The notes: generated from the letters alone by a model not told the origin. 32,887 nt of DNA from Actinomycetota bacterium (GCA_027314515.1 DAHVAR010000049.1:1-32887), one strand, 5' to 3'. Counted from the first letter of the stretch, positions 18,272-26,593 are shown. A program made the numbers and translations.

Positions 18272-19912
18272 GTGTACGACTACGTCATTGCCGGCGCGGG
18301 CAGCGCCGGCTGCGTGCTGGCCTCGCGGCTGAGCGAGAACCCGGATGTCCGGGTGCTGCTGCTCGAAGCCGGCCCGCCGGACACCGCCGATGAGATCCAC
18401 ATCCCGGCCGCAGTCAACCTGCTGTTCCAGACCGCTTACGACTGGAACTACCAGACGGTCCCGCAGGACCGGGCGGGCGGGCGCTCCATCTACTGGCCGC
18501 GCGGGCGGGTGCTGGGCGGCTCGTCGTCGATCAACGCGATGATCTACATCCGCGGCAACCGGCACGACTACGACTCCTGGCGGGACGACTACGGCTGCGA
18601 GGGCTGGGGATTCACCGACCTGCTGCCGTACTTTCTTCGCGCCGAGGGCAACTCCCGTGGCGCGTCGGCCTACCACGGCGCGGCCGGGCCGCTGAGCGTC
18701 CAGGACCTGAAGTTCAAGAGCGCTCTGACCGGCGCGTTCCTGGCCGCCGCGCGGAACTGCGGCGCCCCGGCCAATGACGACTTCAACGGGCCGGATCAGG
18801 ACGGCGTCGGCTACTACCAGGTCACCCAGAAGGCCGGCCGGCGGTGGTCGGCCGCCGACGCCTACCTGCATCCGTCAGCCGGCCGCCCGAACCTGACGAT
18901 CCTGACCGACGCGCTGGTCACCGGCATCGAGGTTGACGGCGGCCGGGCGACCGGAGTTCGCTACCTGCACCGGGGAGTCGAAGAACTAGCCGGGGCCGCG
19001 GCCGAGGTCATCGTCTCCGCAGGGGCCATCGCAAGTCCGCAGTTGCTCATGCTGTCCGGGATTGGCCCGGCCGATCACTTGCGTGAGAATGACATCCCGG
19101 TGGTCGCGGACAGTCCTGGTGTCGGCGGCAACTTGTCCGATCACCCGGTCGTCACTGCGATGTGGAGCGCGCCGAAGAACCGGAGCCTGTGGGAAAGGGC
19201 CGGACCGGTGAACCTGGCGCGCTGGCAGATGACCCATACCGGGCCGATGACCACCAACATCGCCGAGGCGGGCGGATTCACCCGGACTGACTCCGCATTG
19301 CCAGCGCCTGACATTCAGTGGCACGTACTGCCCGTTCCCTTTCTTGATGGCGGTCTTGCGGACCCGGCCAGGCGCGCGCTGTCGGTGCTGATCACCCTCG
19401 TCAGCGTCGGCAGCCGGGGCAAGATCCGGCTGCGCAGCGCGGACCCGCGGCACAAGCCGCTGATCGACCCGTCCTACCTGTCCGACCTCGCTGACCTGGA
19501 GCCGCTCGTTGCCGCCGTGGGGATCGCGCGCGACGTCGCCGCAGCCAGGCCGCTGAACCGTCAGCTTACGTCCGAGCTGGCACCGGGCCCCGGCGTCCGC
19601 GCCGACGCCGACATCCGGCAGTGGATCCGGGGCAACCTGTCGACTCTCTACCACCCGGTCGGGACCTGCGCGATGGGTGGCGACTCCCGGCTCGCCGCTA
19701 GCAAGCTCACCAGCGTGGTCGACCCCGAACTGCGGGTGCGCGGCGTCGACGGGCTCCGGGTCGTCGATGCCTCGGTAATGCCGACGGTGCCGCGCGGCAA
19801 CACGAACGCGGCCACGATCGCCATCGCCGAGCGGGCTGCCGACCTGATCCAGGGCCGTGCTCCGCTGGCCGCCCTGGACCCGGCGGACTCGCTGCTGGCC
19901 GCGGCCGGCTAG
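18272..19912 (+). CDS. GMC-family FAD oxidoreductase (choline/alcohol dehydrogenase-like)
   Basis: Flavoprotein oxidising an alcohol to an aldehyde; the substrate is not fixed by the sequence. It has 546 aa. FAD-binding GAGSAG at 8-13 in DYVIAGAGSAGCVLASRLSE; GMC signature 1 RGRVLGGSSSINAMIYIRGN; signature 2 GAIASPQLLMLSGIGP; catalytic His H461 in LYHPVGTCAMG; C-terminal DASVMPTVPRGNTNAATIAIAE. The sequence is of the BetA/AlkJ type. Start GTG 18272 with GGAGGA at 18261-18266. A convergent aldehyde dehydrogenase follows and could oxidise the aldehyde product, but the two are not in one operon. Confidence 0.93.
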   Translation: MYDYVIAGAGSAGCVLASRLSENPDVRVLLLEAGPPDTADEIHIPAAVNLLFQTAYDWNYQTVPQDRAGGRSIYWPRGRVLGGSSSINAMIYIRGNRHDYDSWRDDYGCEGWGFTDLLPYFLRAEGNSRGASAYHGAAGPLSVQDLKFKSALTGAFLAAARNCGAPANDDFNGPDQDGVGYYQVTQKAGRRWSAADAYLHPSAGRPNLTILTDALVTGIEVDGGRATGVRYLHRGVEELAGAAAEVIVSAGAIASPQLLMLSGIGPADHLRENDIPVVADSPGVGGNLSDHPVVTAMWSAPKNRSLWERAGPVNLARWQMTHTGPMTTNIAEAGGFTRTDSALPAPDIQWHVLPVPFLDGGLADPARRALSVLITLVSVGSRGKIRLRSADPRHKPLIDPSYLSDLADLEPLVAAVGIARDVAAARPLNRQLTSELAPGPGVRADADIRQWIRGNLSTLYHPVGTCAMGGDSRLAASKLTSVVDPELRVRGVDGLRVVDASVMPTVPRGNTNAATIAIAERAADLIQGRAPLAALDPADSLLAAAG

Positions 19913-19942
19913 CGGGACGGGCGGCTAGCGGGACGGGCGGCT
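19907..19942 (+). repeat. 16-bp tandem duplication across the GMC gene stop codon
   Basis: GGCTAGCGGGACGGGC occurs at 19907-19922 and again at 19923-19938, followed by the first 4 bases of a third copy. The first copy contains the TAG stop of the GMC gene. Confidence 0.9.
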
Positions 19943-19960
19943 GACCGCCGTGAAGGCCGG

Positions 19961-21475
19961 TTACTTGTAGCGTCTGCCGTGCAGGACCGTGGCCAGCTTG
20001 ATGATCTTCTTCATGTCCTCGTCCGTCCGGCTGAACGACGTCAGGTTCACCAGCGGCTTCATCCGCTGCCGGGTGATCGATTTCGGCCGGGCGAACTCCC
20101 GCAGGCCGTCGGCGCCGTGGATGCGGCCGAAGCCGGAGTCGCCCGAGCCGCCGAACGGCAGCGCCGGGATGGCGGCGAACGAGATGACCGAGTTGATCGC
20201 GGTCATGCCGCTGTGCAGCGAGCGGGCTGCCGCCATCGCTGCCTTGGCGCGGCCGGCGAACACGGTGCCGCCGAGGCCGTACCGGCTCGCGTTGGCTCGC
20301 TCGACTCCCTCGGCGAGGCTGGCCACCTTCGCCACGGTGATCGTCGGCCCGAATGTCTCGTCGGTGACTGCCTTGCTCTCCTCGGGCACGTCGGCCAGTA
20401 TCACCGGACCGACATACGGTCGCCGGATGCTCGCGATGCCGCCGACGACCGGGCGGGACCCGCGTGCGAGCGCGTCCGCGATGTGCTCCTCGATGATCTC
20501 CGCCTGGCCGGGGAGTGTCATCGGCCCGTAGTCGGCCTCCCGGTCATCGCCGGGCCTGATCCGCGTGACGCGGTCCGTCAGCTTCTCCAGGAACTGGTGA
20601 TAGACATCCTGGACCACATACACCCGCTCTACCCCGACGCAGGTCTGCCCGGCATTGGACAGCGCTCCCCAGGCGCAGGCGTCGGCGGCGGCGTCCAGGT
20701 CAGCGTCGGCGCCGACGATGAACGCGTCGTTGCCGCCGCATTCGGCCACCAGCGGAGTGAGGTTCTCGGCGCACGCCGCCATGACCTTCCTCGCGGTCGC
20801 GGCCGAGCCGGTGAAGGCGATCTTGCTGACCCCGCTGCGCGCCAGGTGATCGCCGGTCTGGCCCATGCCGGTGATCAGCTGCAGCACCGGCTGCTCGGGT
20901 ACTACCTCGGCAAGGGAACTGACCAGCCACGCGCCGGTCGCCGGCGTCAGCTCGCTGGGCTTGAAGACCACCGCGTTCCCGGCAGCAAGCGCGTAGGCGA
21001 TCGAGCCCATGGGAGTGAAGACCGGGTAGTTCCACGGGCCGATCACGCCCACCACGCCGAGTGGCTGGTACTCGAGCGTGGCCGTGTGATTGATGGCAAT
21101 CAGGCCGCTGCGCACCCGGCGCGGGCGCAGCACCCGGCGGGCGTGCTTGGCGGCCCAGTCGATGTGCACGATCGCCAGCAGGATCTCCAGCTGGGCGTCG
21201 GCCAGCGGCTTGCCGGTCTCGGTGTGGACAAGCTCGGCCAGCCGACCGATGTACCTGGTCAGGTGCGACTTCCAGGCCAGCAGTCGCTGCCTGCGGCCAG
21301 ACCAGCCGAGGTCGGCCCACCAGGTCGCGGCGGGCCGGGCCCGCTCGACGGCAGCCGCGACGTCGCTGGCGTTGAAGATCGGGTAGGTGCCGATGACCTC
21401 GTTCGTCGCCGGATTCAGGGTGTCGAAGGTATCCGTTGACCGGACGTGACCGTAGCTCCCGAGCGTGGCTGTCAT
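19961..21475 (-). CDS. NAD(P)-dependent aldehyde dehydrogenase
   Basis: Oxidises an aldehyde to the acid. It has 504 aa from ATG 21475, a normal length; a longer frame from 21571 adds sequence that overlaps a promoter-like element and is not family-like. Motifs: GPWNYP with N149; coenzyme-binding FTGSAATARKV; general base E245 in VAECGGNDAFIV (ELGGK in most relatives); catalytic C279 in SNAGQTCVGVERVYV; and the ETFGPTITVAKV segment. The substrate is unknown; the type is close to broad-range or succinate-semialdehyde enzymes. Its C-terminus (KPLVNLTSFSRTDEDMKKIIKL) looks lineage-specific. Confidence 0.93.
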   Translation of the reverse strand: MTATLGSYGHVRSTDTFDTLNPATNEVIGTYPIFNASDVAAAVERARPAATWWADLGWSGRRQRLLAWKSHLTRYIGRLAELVHTETGKPLADAQLEILLAIVHIDWAAKHARRVLRPRRVRSGLIAINHTATLEYQPLGVVGVIGPWNYPVFTPMGSIAYALAAGNAVVFKPSELTPATGAWLVSSLAEVVPEQPVLQLITGMGQTGDHLARSGVSKIAFTGSAATARKVMAACAENLTPLVAECGGNDAFIVGADADLDAAADACAWGALSNAGQTCVGVERVYVVQDVYHQFLEKLTDRVTRIRPGDDREADYGPMTLPGQAEIIEEHIADALARGSRPVVGGIASIRRPYVGPVILADVPEESKAVTDETFGPTITVAKVASLAEGVERANASRYGLGGTVFAGRAKAAMAAARSLHSGMTAINSVISFAAIPALPFGGSGDSGFGRIHGADGLREFARPKSITRQRMKPLVNLTSFSRTDEDMKKIIKLATVLHGRRYK

Positions 21476-21511
21476 CGCCTGGCACCACCGTTCTGCGCTA
21501 ATTTTGCTGGG

Positions 21512-21517
21512 ATTGTA
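21512..21517 (-). promoter_or_regulatory. -10 element TACAAT for the aldehyde dehydrogenase gene
   Basis: TACAAT on the minus strand is close to the sigma-70-type consensus TATAAT and would start transcription about 30 nt before ATG 21475. No clear -35. It supports the shorter start. Confidence 0.45.
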
Positions 21518-21668
21518 CGCTGGCACGCCCATGCTCGCGTTGTTGTCCGGAATCAGTAAATCACTGGGCAAGCGGCGAAGATCTTGTCAGGTAGCGTGTT
21601 CACGTGTAGTCGCCCGTCCCGGAAGGCGGCACACGTCAGCCCGGGACACGCGCAGATACGGAGTGCTC

Positions 21669-22244
21669 GTGGCGCAGCCAGCCAGTCCCGACGCCGACGT
21701 GCACTGGCTGCTCGAGGCCATCAGCTTGTCTCGCCGCTGCCTGCCGTCGGCCACTGCCTTCTCGGTCGGCGCCGTCCTGGTCGCGGCTGACGGCACCGTG
21801 CTGTCGGCCGGGTTCTCTCGCGAGCGCGATCCCCGCGATCACGCCGAGGAATCGGCTCTTGCCCGGCTCGGGATTCCCGGCGACCGCACCGCGGGTGATC
21901 GCACCGCGGGTGACCGCACCGCCGGTGTTCGCGCCGCCGGTGTTCGCGCCGCCGGTGGCACCGGCTACCGCTCCGGTTCTGGCTCCGGGACCGCAGCGGA
22001 TCTCGCCGGGGCGACGATGTACAGCTCTCTCGAACCCTGTGCCAGCCGGGCTTCCAGGCCGGTCCCGTGCGCGGACCTGATCATCGCCAGTGGCATCGGC
22101 CGCGTGGTCATCGCCTGGCACGAGCCGCCGATCTTCGTCCCCGGTGGCGGAGCGGCCCGGCTGCGCGAGGCTGGCCTCACCGTCATGGTCATTCCCGAGC
22201 TGGCCGCGGCAGCGCAGGCGGTCAATGCGCACTTGTTGTCATGA
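21669..22244 (+). CDS. RibD-like/dCMP-type zinc deaminase with pentapeptide-repeat insert
   Basis: Cytidine-deaminase-fold protein of 191 aa. Zinc site: H58-A-E60 in DHAEESALARLG and P123-C124...C134 in LEPCASRASRPVPC, the PC-x9-C spacing of the RibD deaminase domain. No reductase domain follows, so it is a stand-alone deaminase; its substrate (pyrimidine nucleotide or riboflavin precursor) is open. Between the two zinc motifs lies an unusual insert of GDRTA/GVRAA repeats plus a Ser/Gly run (about 71-110). GTG 21669 is preceded by GGAG (21660-21663); the frame extends upstream without support. Divergent from the aldehyde dehydrogenase. Confidence 0.82.
   Translation: MAQPASPDADVHWLLEAISLSRRCLPSATAFSVGAVLVAADGTVLSAGFSRERDPRDHAEESALARLGIPGDRTAGDRTAGDRTAGVRAAGVRAAGGTGYRSGSGSGTAADLAGATMYSSLEPCASRASRPVPCADLIIASGIGRVVIAWHEPPIFVPGGGAARLREAGLTVMVIPELAAAAQAVNAHLLS
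21879..21953 (+). repeat. 15-bp tandem repeat x5 in the deaminase gene
   Basis: Five 15-bp units start at 21879, 21894, 21909, 21924 and 21939, encoding GDRTA three times and GVRAA twice; the last two units are identical. A truncated further unit follows. Confidence 0.92.
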
Positions 22245-22295
22245 ATTGTCGGGAGACGGTCGGCGGGGGCACCGGCCGACTCGCCCCTGCAAGAC

Positions 22296-22381
22296 CGACT
22301 TAGCACTCCAAGCAGGCCCGGTAGGCGGACTCTTTGAGGGCATATGTACGTTTGGCGGCGCACGCTTGGGATGCTAAGTCG
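22296..22381. terminator. Large inverted repeat between convergent genes, likely bidirectional terminator
   Basis: Arms 22296-22313 (CGACTTAGCACTCCAAGC) and 22364-22381 are complementary at 16 of 18 positions, with a 50-nt loop. It lies between the 3' ends of the deaminase gene (plus) and the M16 gene (minus), the expected place for a shared terminator. The long loop and AT-richer arms are unlike the GC-rich hairpins elsewhere here. Confidence 0.55.
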
Positions 22382-22402
22382 CTTGCGGGCCGGGCTGTTT
22401 GC

Positions 22403-22452
22403 GGGTCAGGCGGGTGCCTCCGGGCCAGGCGGGTGCCTCCGGGTCAGGCGGG
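22403..22452. repeat. 19-bp tandem repeat at the 3' end of the M16 gene
   Basis: GGGTCAGGCGGGTGCCTCC at 22403-22421, a copy with one change at 22422-22440, and a partial third copy (22441-22452) that includes the stop codon of the minus-strand M16 gene. Confidence 0.9.
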
Positions 22453-23838
22453 CACAACGGTCACCGAGCCGATGCCGAGGTCTTCCACCGGCGCCTTGAT
22501 CTGCGCGGCGTCGCCCACCAGGATCGCGACGAGCCGGTCCGCAGGGAACGCCGTTACCACGGCGGCGGTAGCTTCGGTGGTGCTTACCTCGGCCAGGCGC
22601 TCGTAGAGGCGCGCCTGGAAGTCGTCGGGCAGGTGCTGTTGCACCTGATCTGCCAGCGTGCCCGCGACGGGCGCGGCCGTCTCGTAGCGCAGTGGCGCGA
22701 CCAGCACCAGGTTCTGCACGGCCATGTCGCGCTCGGCGTCGGTCAGCCCGCCGGCGGCCAGGGTGCGCAGGACCGTCCGCAGATCGTCCAGGGCCGGCCG
22801 GGTGCTGGCGGTGTCTACCGACCCGCTGATGGCGAGCAGTGAGGCGCCGGTGCCGTCGCCAGCGGCCGGTGATTGCAGCACTTGCGCAACGGCCCGCACC
22901 CCGTAGGTGTAGCCCTTCTCCTCACGGAGCACCCGGTCCAGGCGCGAGGTGAGAGTGCCGCCCAGGCAGTAGGTGCCGAGCACGAGGGCCGGCCACATGA
23001 GGTCGTGCCGGTCCGGCCCGAGCCGCCCGGTCAGCAATTGCGTCTGAACCGCGCCCGGCCGGTCCACGATCACGACCCGGCCGGCGTCACCCGCCGTCAC
23101 TGGCGGCCTGACCGTCGGCTGGCCGGGGTCAGCGGCCCAGCTGCCAAGCGTGTCGCCGAGGATAGCGTCGAGATCCGTCCCGGCCAGGTCGCCGACCACT
23201 ACCGCCGTCCCGGTGGACGGCCGCAGTCGAGCCTCGTAGAACGCGCGCACCGCCGCAGCGTCGATCCGGGCGACCGTCTCGGCGGTGCCCTGGCGCGGCC
23301 GCGACATCCGGGCGGAGTCGGGGAAAAGCTCGTGCGCGAGCTGAATGGCAGCGCGCTGACCCGGATTTGCGAGCTCGATCGGTATCGCGTCGAGGCGGTT
23401 GCGCACCAGCCGGTCGACCTCGGTTGCCGCGAACGCGGGCTCGGCGAGCGCCTCGGTGAGCAAGCCGAGCGCCCGGTGCAGGCGCGAAGCGGGAACCTCG
23501 AGTGACAAGCGCGCGCCCAGGAAGTCCGCGCCGGAATGCAGCGTTGCGCCGCAGCGCTCAAGTTCGGCCGCGAACTCCTCCGCCGAACGCCGGACAGTGC
23601 CCTGCGACAGGGCCCGGACCGTGATCGCGGCGATGCCGTCAAGCCCGTCAGGCTCGGCGTCGAGTGGCGCATCCAGGCAGATCTCCACGGCCACCAGCTG
23701 CTGAGCGGGCCGGTGGCAGCGCAGCACCGCGAGGCCGGTTGGCAGCGTGCCGCGCTCGGGCGAGGGGAATGACCACGGCCTGACCCGGCCCGCGGCGGGC
23801 ATCGGATGAAGATCCATGGTCGCGCCGGCATCGGTCAT
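22444..23838 (-). CDS. M16 family peptidase, non-catalytic (R/Y) subunit
   Basis: It has 464 aa. The two-domain M16 fold is recognisable, but the zinc motif HxxEH is missing: the corresponding helix reads GLDGIAAITVRALSQG. The C-terminal half keeps the substrate-positioning Arg/Tyr pair in TSRLDRVLREEKGYTYGVRA. This is the inactive partner of two-subunit M16B peptidases. Its ATG overlaps the stop of the active-subunit gene by 4 nt (23835-23838), so the two are translationally coupled and probably made in equal amounts. No signal peptide is seen. Confidence 0.9.
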   Translation of the reverse strand: MTDAGATMDLHPMPAAGRVRPWSFPSPERGTLPTGLAVLRCHRPAQQLVAVEICLDAPLDAEPDGLDGIAAITVRALSQGTVRRSAEEFAAELERCGATLHSGADFLGARLSLEVPASRLHRALGLLTEALAEPAFAATEVDRLVRNRLDAIPIELANPGQRAAIQLAHELFPDSARMSRPRQGTAETVARIDAAAVRAFYEARLRPSTGTAVVVGDLAGTDLDAILGDTLGSWAADPGQPTVRPPVTAGDAGRVVIVDRPGAVQTQLLTGRLGPDRHDLMWPALVLGTYCLGGTLTSRLDRVLREEKGYTYGVRAVAQVLQSPAAGDGTGASLLAISGSVDTASTRPALDDLRTVLRTLAAGGLTDAERDMAVQNLVLVAPLRYETAAPVAGTLADQVQQHLPDDFQARLYERLAEVSTTEATAAVVTAFPADRLVAILVGDAAQIKAPVEDLGIGSVTVVPA

Positions 23839-25229
23839 CGCCCAGCCTCCTTCTGGCCGGCGCCTTCCTGGCCGGCGCCTTCCTGGCCATCGCGGCCCGG
23901 TGCCGCCGCTGCCCCTGGCGGACTGGCAGGCTCGTAGACCAGCACGGCCCGGTTATCGGGTCGCAGCCGGGCGGCGGCTACCGCCTGAACCTCTGCTGCG
24001 GTTATGGCGAGGATCCTGCTGACCGCGCTGAAGGCCAGTTGCGGGTCGCCGAACAGCACCGCGTACCGGCACAGCTCGTCAGCCCGGCCGGCCACCGTAG
24101 CGAACCGGTCGAGCCACTCGCGTTCTAGCTGGGCCTGTGCCCGCTCGAGTTCTTCCGGGCTCGGTCCGTCCGCGGCCAGCCGGGCCAGTTCCTCGTCGAT
24201 CGCCGACTCGATCTGCGGTGCTTCGGTGCCCCCGGAGGCCTTCACATCCATCCAGCCGAGCGACGGCGCTCCGGCGAGGCGCATCAGCCCGAACTCGGCG
24301 CTGATGGCCGTGCGATCGCGGCGCACCAGGCGGTTGTACAGCCGGGACGACATCCCGTTGCCAAGTACCGTGACGGCCAGGTCGGCAGCGTCGCACTCAC
24401 GCGTGCCGTCTTGCGGCAGCCGGTAGGCGGCCATCAGCGCACGGGCCGGAACGTCTTCCCTGACGACCTCGCGCAGCTGCGTACCCATGACGTCTGGCAG
24501 GCTGGCGTCTCGGAGCGGCAGCTTGCCGCCGTGCACCGGGATAGAGCCGAAGTACTTTCGTGCCCAGGCGAGCGTCTGCTCCGGGTCGATGTCGCCGACG
24601 ATCGAAAGCACGGCGTTGTCCGGCGCGTAGTTCGCGCGGAAGAACGCCTGGGCGTCGGCCAGGGTTGCCGCGTCCAGGTCGGCCATCGAGCCGATGGGCG
24701 TGTGGTGATACGGGTGTCCCGCCGGGTAAGCGAGCGCCATCAGCCGCTCGAAAGCCGTGCCGTAGGGGACGTTGTCGTAGCGCTGGCGGCGCTCGTTCTT
24801 CACCACGTCACGCTGGTTCTCCAGCGATTCCTCATCCAGCGCCGCGAGTAGCGTGCCCATCCGGTCAGCCTCAAGCCAGAGCGCCAGTTCCAGCTGATGG
24901 GCCGGCATGGTCTCGAAGTAATTGGTGCGCTCGAAACTCGTCGTGCCGTTCAGCGAGCCGCCGGCGCCCTGGATGAGCTCGAAGTGCCCGTTTCCTTTCA
25001 CCTGGGCAGAACCCTGGAACATGAGGTGCTCGAAGAGGTGAGCGAGTCCGGTCCGGCCCGCCACCTCGTTCCGCGAGCCGACGTCGTACCAGACGCTGAC
25101 AGCAGCGACCGGTGTCAGGTGGTCTTGCGAGAGCACCAGGCGCAGGCCGTTGTCCAGGCGGTGCTCGGTCGCGGTCGCTGCGGCCGGTCCGGTGTGGTTG
25201 ATGGCCGGGTCACCCACGATCGGGTCCAT
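23835..25229 (-). CDS. M16 family zinc metallopeptidase, catalytic subunit
   Basis: Cleaves peptides in a closed chamber formed with its partner; physiological substrates are unknown. It has 464 aa. Zinc site H64-L-F-E67-H68 in GLAHLFEHLMFQGS plus the distal ligand E145 in DVVKNERRQRYDN. It begins with HRLDNGLRLVLSQDH, the usual M16 opening. The start is ambiguous: ATG 25229 directly abuts GAAGGG, whereas GTG 25217 lies 12 nt from it. The C-terminus is a charged EGAGQ repeat. It precedes and overlaps the inactive subunit gene; nucS lies just upstream. Confidence 0.92.
   Translation of the reverse strand: MDPIVGDPAINHTGPAAATATEHRLDNGLRLVLSQDHLTPVAAVSVWYDVGSRNEVAGRTGLAHLFEHLMFQGSAQVKGNGHFELIQGAGGSLNGTTSFERTNYFETMPAHQLELALWLEADRMGTLLAALDEESLENQRDVVKNERRQRYDNVPYGTAFERLMALAYPAGHPYHHTPIGSMADLDAATLADAQAFFRANYAPDNAVLSIVGDIDPEQTLAWARKYFGSIPVHGGKLPLRDASLPDVMGTQLREVVREDVPARALMAAYRLPQDGTRECDAADLAVTVLGNGMSSRLYNRLVRRDRTAISAEFGLMRLAGAPSLGWMDVKASGGTEAPQIESAIDEELARLAADGPSPEELERAQAQLEREWLDRFATVAGRADELCRYAVLFGDPQLAFSAVSRILAITAAEVQAVAAARLRPDNRAVLVYEPASPPGAAAAPGRDGQEGAGQEGAGQKEAGR
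23855..23884 (-). repeat. 15-bp tandem repeat at the end of the catalytic M16 gene
   Basis: Two identical 15-bp units (plus strand GGCCGGCGCCTTCCT) at 23855-23869 and 23870-23884, flanked by partial copies, encode the EGAGQ repeats of the C-terminal tail. Confidence 0.88.
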
Positions 25230-25256
25230 CCCTTCGGGTGCGCGGGAAGTCCTGTC

Positions 25257-25262
25257 ACTCTA
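25257..25262 (-). promoter_or_regulatory. Possible -10 element (TAGAGT) for the M16 gene pair
   Basis: TAGAGT on the minus strand lies 27 nt before ATG 25229. A TTGTTC 15 nt upstream (25278-25283), overlapping the last codon of nucS, is a possible -35 at short spacing. The same hexamer occurs before nucS. Confidence 0.3.
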
Positions 25263-25274
25263 CCCGGGCGCGCA

Positions 25275-25937
25275 CTAGAACAAGCGCAGCGTGCCGTCGT
25301 CGGTGCCGCGCATCGACTCGTAGTCGAGCGTTACGCAGCGGATGCCGCGATCCTCGGCAAGCACCCGCGCTTGCGGCCTTATCTCCTGCGCGGCGAAGAT
25401 CCCCTGGACTGGCGCCAGCAGCGGATCGCGGTTGAGCAGCTCAAGGTAACGCGTCAGCTGCTCGACGCCATCGATCTCGCCGCGGCGCTTGATCTCGACG
25501 GCGACGCTGGCGCCCGCGGCGGTCCGGCACATGATGTCGACCGGCCCGATCGCCGTCGGGTACTCCCGGCGCACCAGCCGCCACCCCTCGCCCAGTATGT
25601 GCAGCTGAGCCGCCAGCAGTTCCTGCAGGTGGGCCTCGACGCCGTCCTTCACCAGGCCGGGATCGACGCCGAGGTCCACGGACGAGTCGCTGATGACGTC
25701 CTGGAGGTGAATGGCCAGCGTCTCACCGGACTTGCCGGTGACGATCCACTCAGCCGCGCTGGATTCGGTTAGGCGGCAGGGGGGCGACATCCAGTTCAGC
25801 GGCTTGTACGAGCCGCCGTCGCTGTGGATGAGCACGGAGCCGTCCGCCTTGACCATGATCAGGCGGGTAGCCAGCGGAAGATGAGCGGACAGCCGCCCGG
25901 TGTAATCCACGCTGCACCGGGCGATGACGAGCCGCAC
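25275..25937 (-). CDS. nucS: Mismatch-specific endonuclease NucS/EndoMS
   Basis: Makes double-strand cuts at mismatches and supplies the MutS/MutL-independent mismatch repair of actinobacteria. It has 220 aa. The N-terminal DNA-binding domain (about 1-105) includes [12 protein letters not shown]; the RecB-like nuclease domain has D134 in GPVDIMC, E148-x-K150 in VAVEIKRRG, and Q160 in the helix [11 protein letters not shown]. The C-terminal LRLF fits the sliding-clamp-binding tail. GTG 25937 start; no Shine-Dalgarno. TAGAGT ends 6 nt before it, suggesting a leaderless message. Confidence 0.95.
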   Translation of the reverse strand: MRLVIARCSVDYTGRLSAHLPLATRLIMVKADGSVLIHSDGGSYKPLNWMSPPCRLTESSAAEWIVTGKSGETLAIHLQDVISDSSVDLGVDPGLVKDGVEAHLQELLAAQLHILGEGWRLVRREYPTAIGPVDIMCRTAAGASVAVEIKRRGEIDGVEQLTRYLELLNRDPLLAPVQGIFAAQEIRPQARVLAEDRGIRCVTLDYESMRGTDDGTLRLF

Positions 25938-25943
25938 AGCCAG

Positions 25944-25949
25944 ACTCTA
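25944..25949 (-). promoter_or_regulatory. Possible -10 element (TAGAGT) of a leaderless nucS transcript
   Basis: TAGAGT on the minus strand, 6 nt, then GTG: the geometry of leaderless actinobacterial promoters. No ribosome binding site is present. Confidence 0.4.
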
Positions 25950-26066
25950 GCGGGCGGTGGCATGCGGATGAGCGGCACTGGGGGAGACGAGCGCGGCCGG
26001 GCGACAGCCGGGCTTGGCTGGCGCACCCGGCCAGGAGTGACTGATGCCGGGCCGGGTTCGCCCGCA

Positions 26067-26552
26067 TCAGCTGAACATGGCCGCGAACATGCCGGGCTCG
26101 TAGGAGCCGCCTTGCTGGTGCACGATCACGGCGAGCCGGTTGGCGGCATTGATCAGGGCGACCAGGGCGACCAGCGCGGCGATCTGGTCGTCGTCGTAGT
26201 GCTTGCGCACCTGGGCCCAGGTCTCGTCGGACACGCCGGTGTGGGCGTCGGCGAGCCGGGTGCCCTCCTCGGCGAGTGCCAGCGCGGCCCGCTCTGCCTC
26301 GGTGAAGACGGTGGCCTCGCGCCAGGCGGCGACGAGGCTGAGCCGGACCGAGGTTTCGCCGGCGGCAGCCGCGTCCTTGGCGTGCATGTCGATGCACCAG
26401 CCGCAGCCGTTGATCTGGCTGGCGCGCAGGGCAGCCAGTTCTTGCGTGGACTTCGGCAGCGGTGACTGCGCGATCACCAGGCTGGCGTTTGCGAACCGCT
26501 TGGCGAACTTGATGGCGAGCTCGTTGCCGAACATGTCGAATCGGGGATCCAT
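26067..26552 (-). CDS. Carboxymuconolactone decarboxylase/AhpD-like protein, ECF41 partner
   Basis: It has 161 aa. The AhpD-like fold is marked by INGCGWCIDMHAKDA with C50-x-x-C53 and H57, the redox/proton-relay motif of peroxidase-type CMD proteins. Start ATG 26552 with GAGGA about 8 nt upstream; a longer frame to 26591 overlaps promoter sequence. It is divergent from an ECF41 sigma factor, and genes of this family (COE group: carboxymuconolactone decarboxylase, oxidoreductase, epimerase) are the standard neighbours and targets of ECF41 sigma factors. Probably induced by that sigma factor in a redox-related response; the physiological substrate is unknown. Confidence 0.9.
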   Translation of the reverse strand: MDPRFDMFGNELAIKFAKRFANASLVIAQSPLPKSTQELAALRASQINGCGWCIDMHAKDAAAAGETSVRLSLVAAWREATVFTEAERAALALAEEGTRLADAHTGVSDETWAQVRKHYDDDQIAALVALVALINAANRLAVIVHQQGGSYEPGMFAAMFS

Positions 26553-26593
26553 GGCCTCGTCCTCACTCGTGGTGCTGCACTGAACGAACACGA

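Noticed and set aside
19979-21439. Plus-strand open frame of 486 codons opposite the aldehyde dehydrogenase gene
   Set aside because: Antisense shadow; the minus-strand product has every aldehyde dehydrogenase motif.
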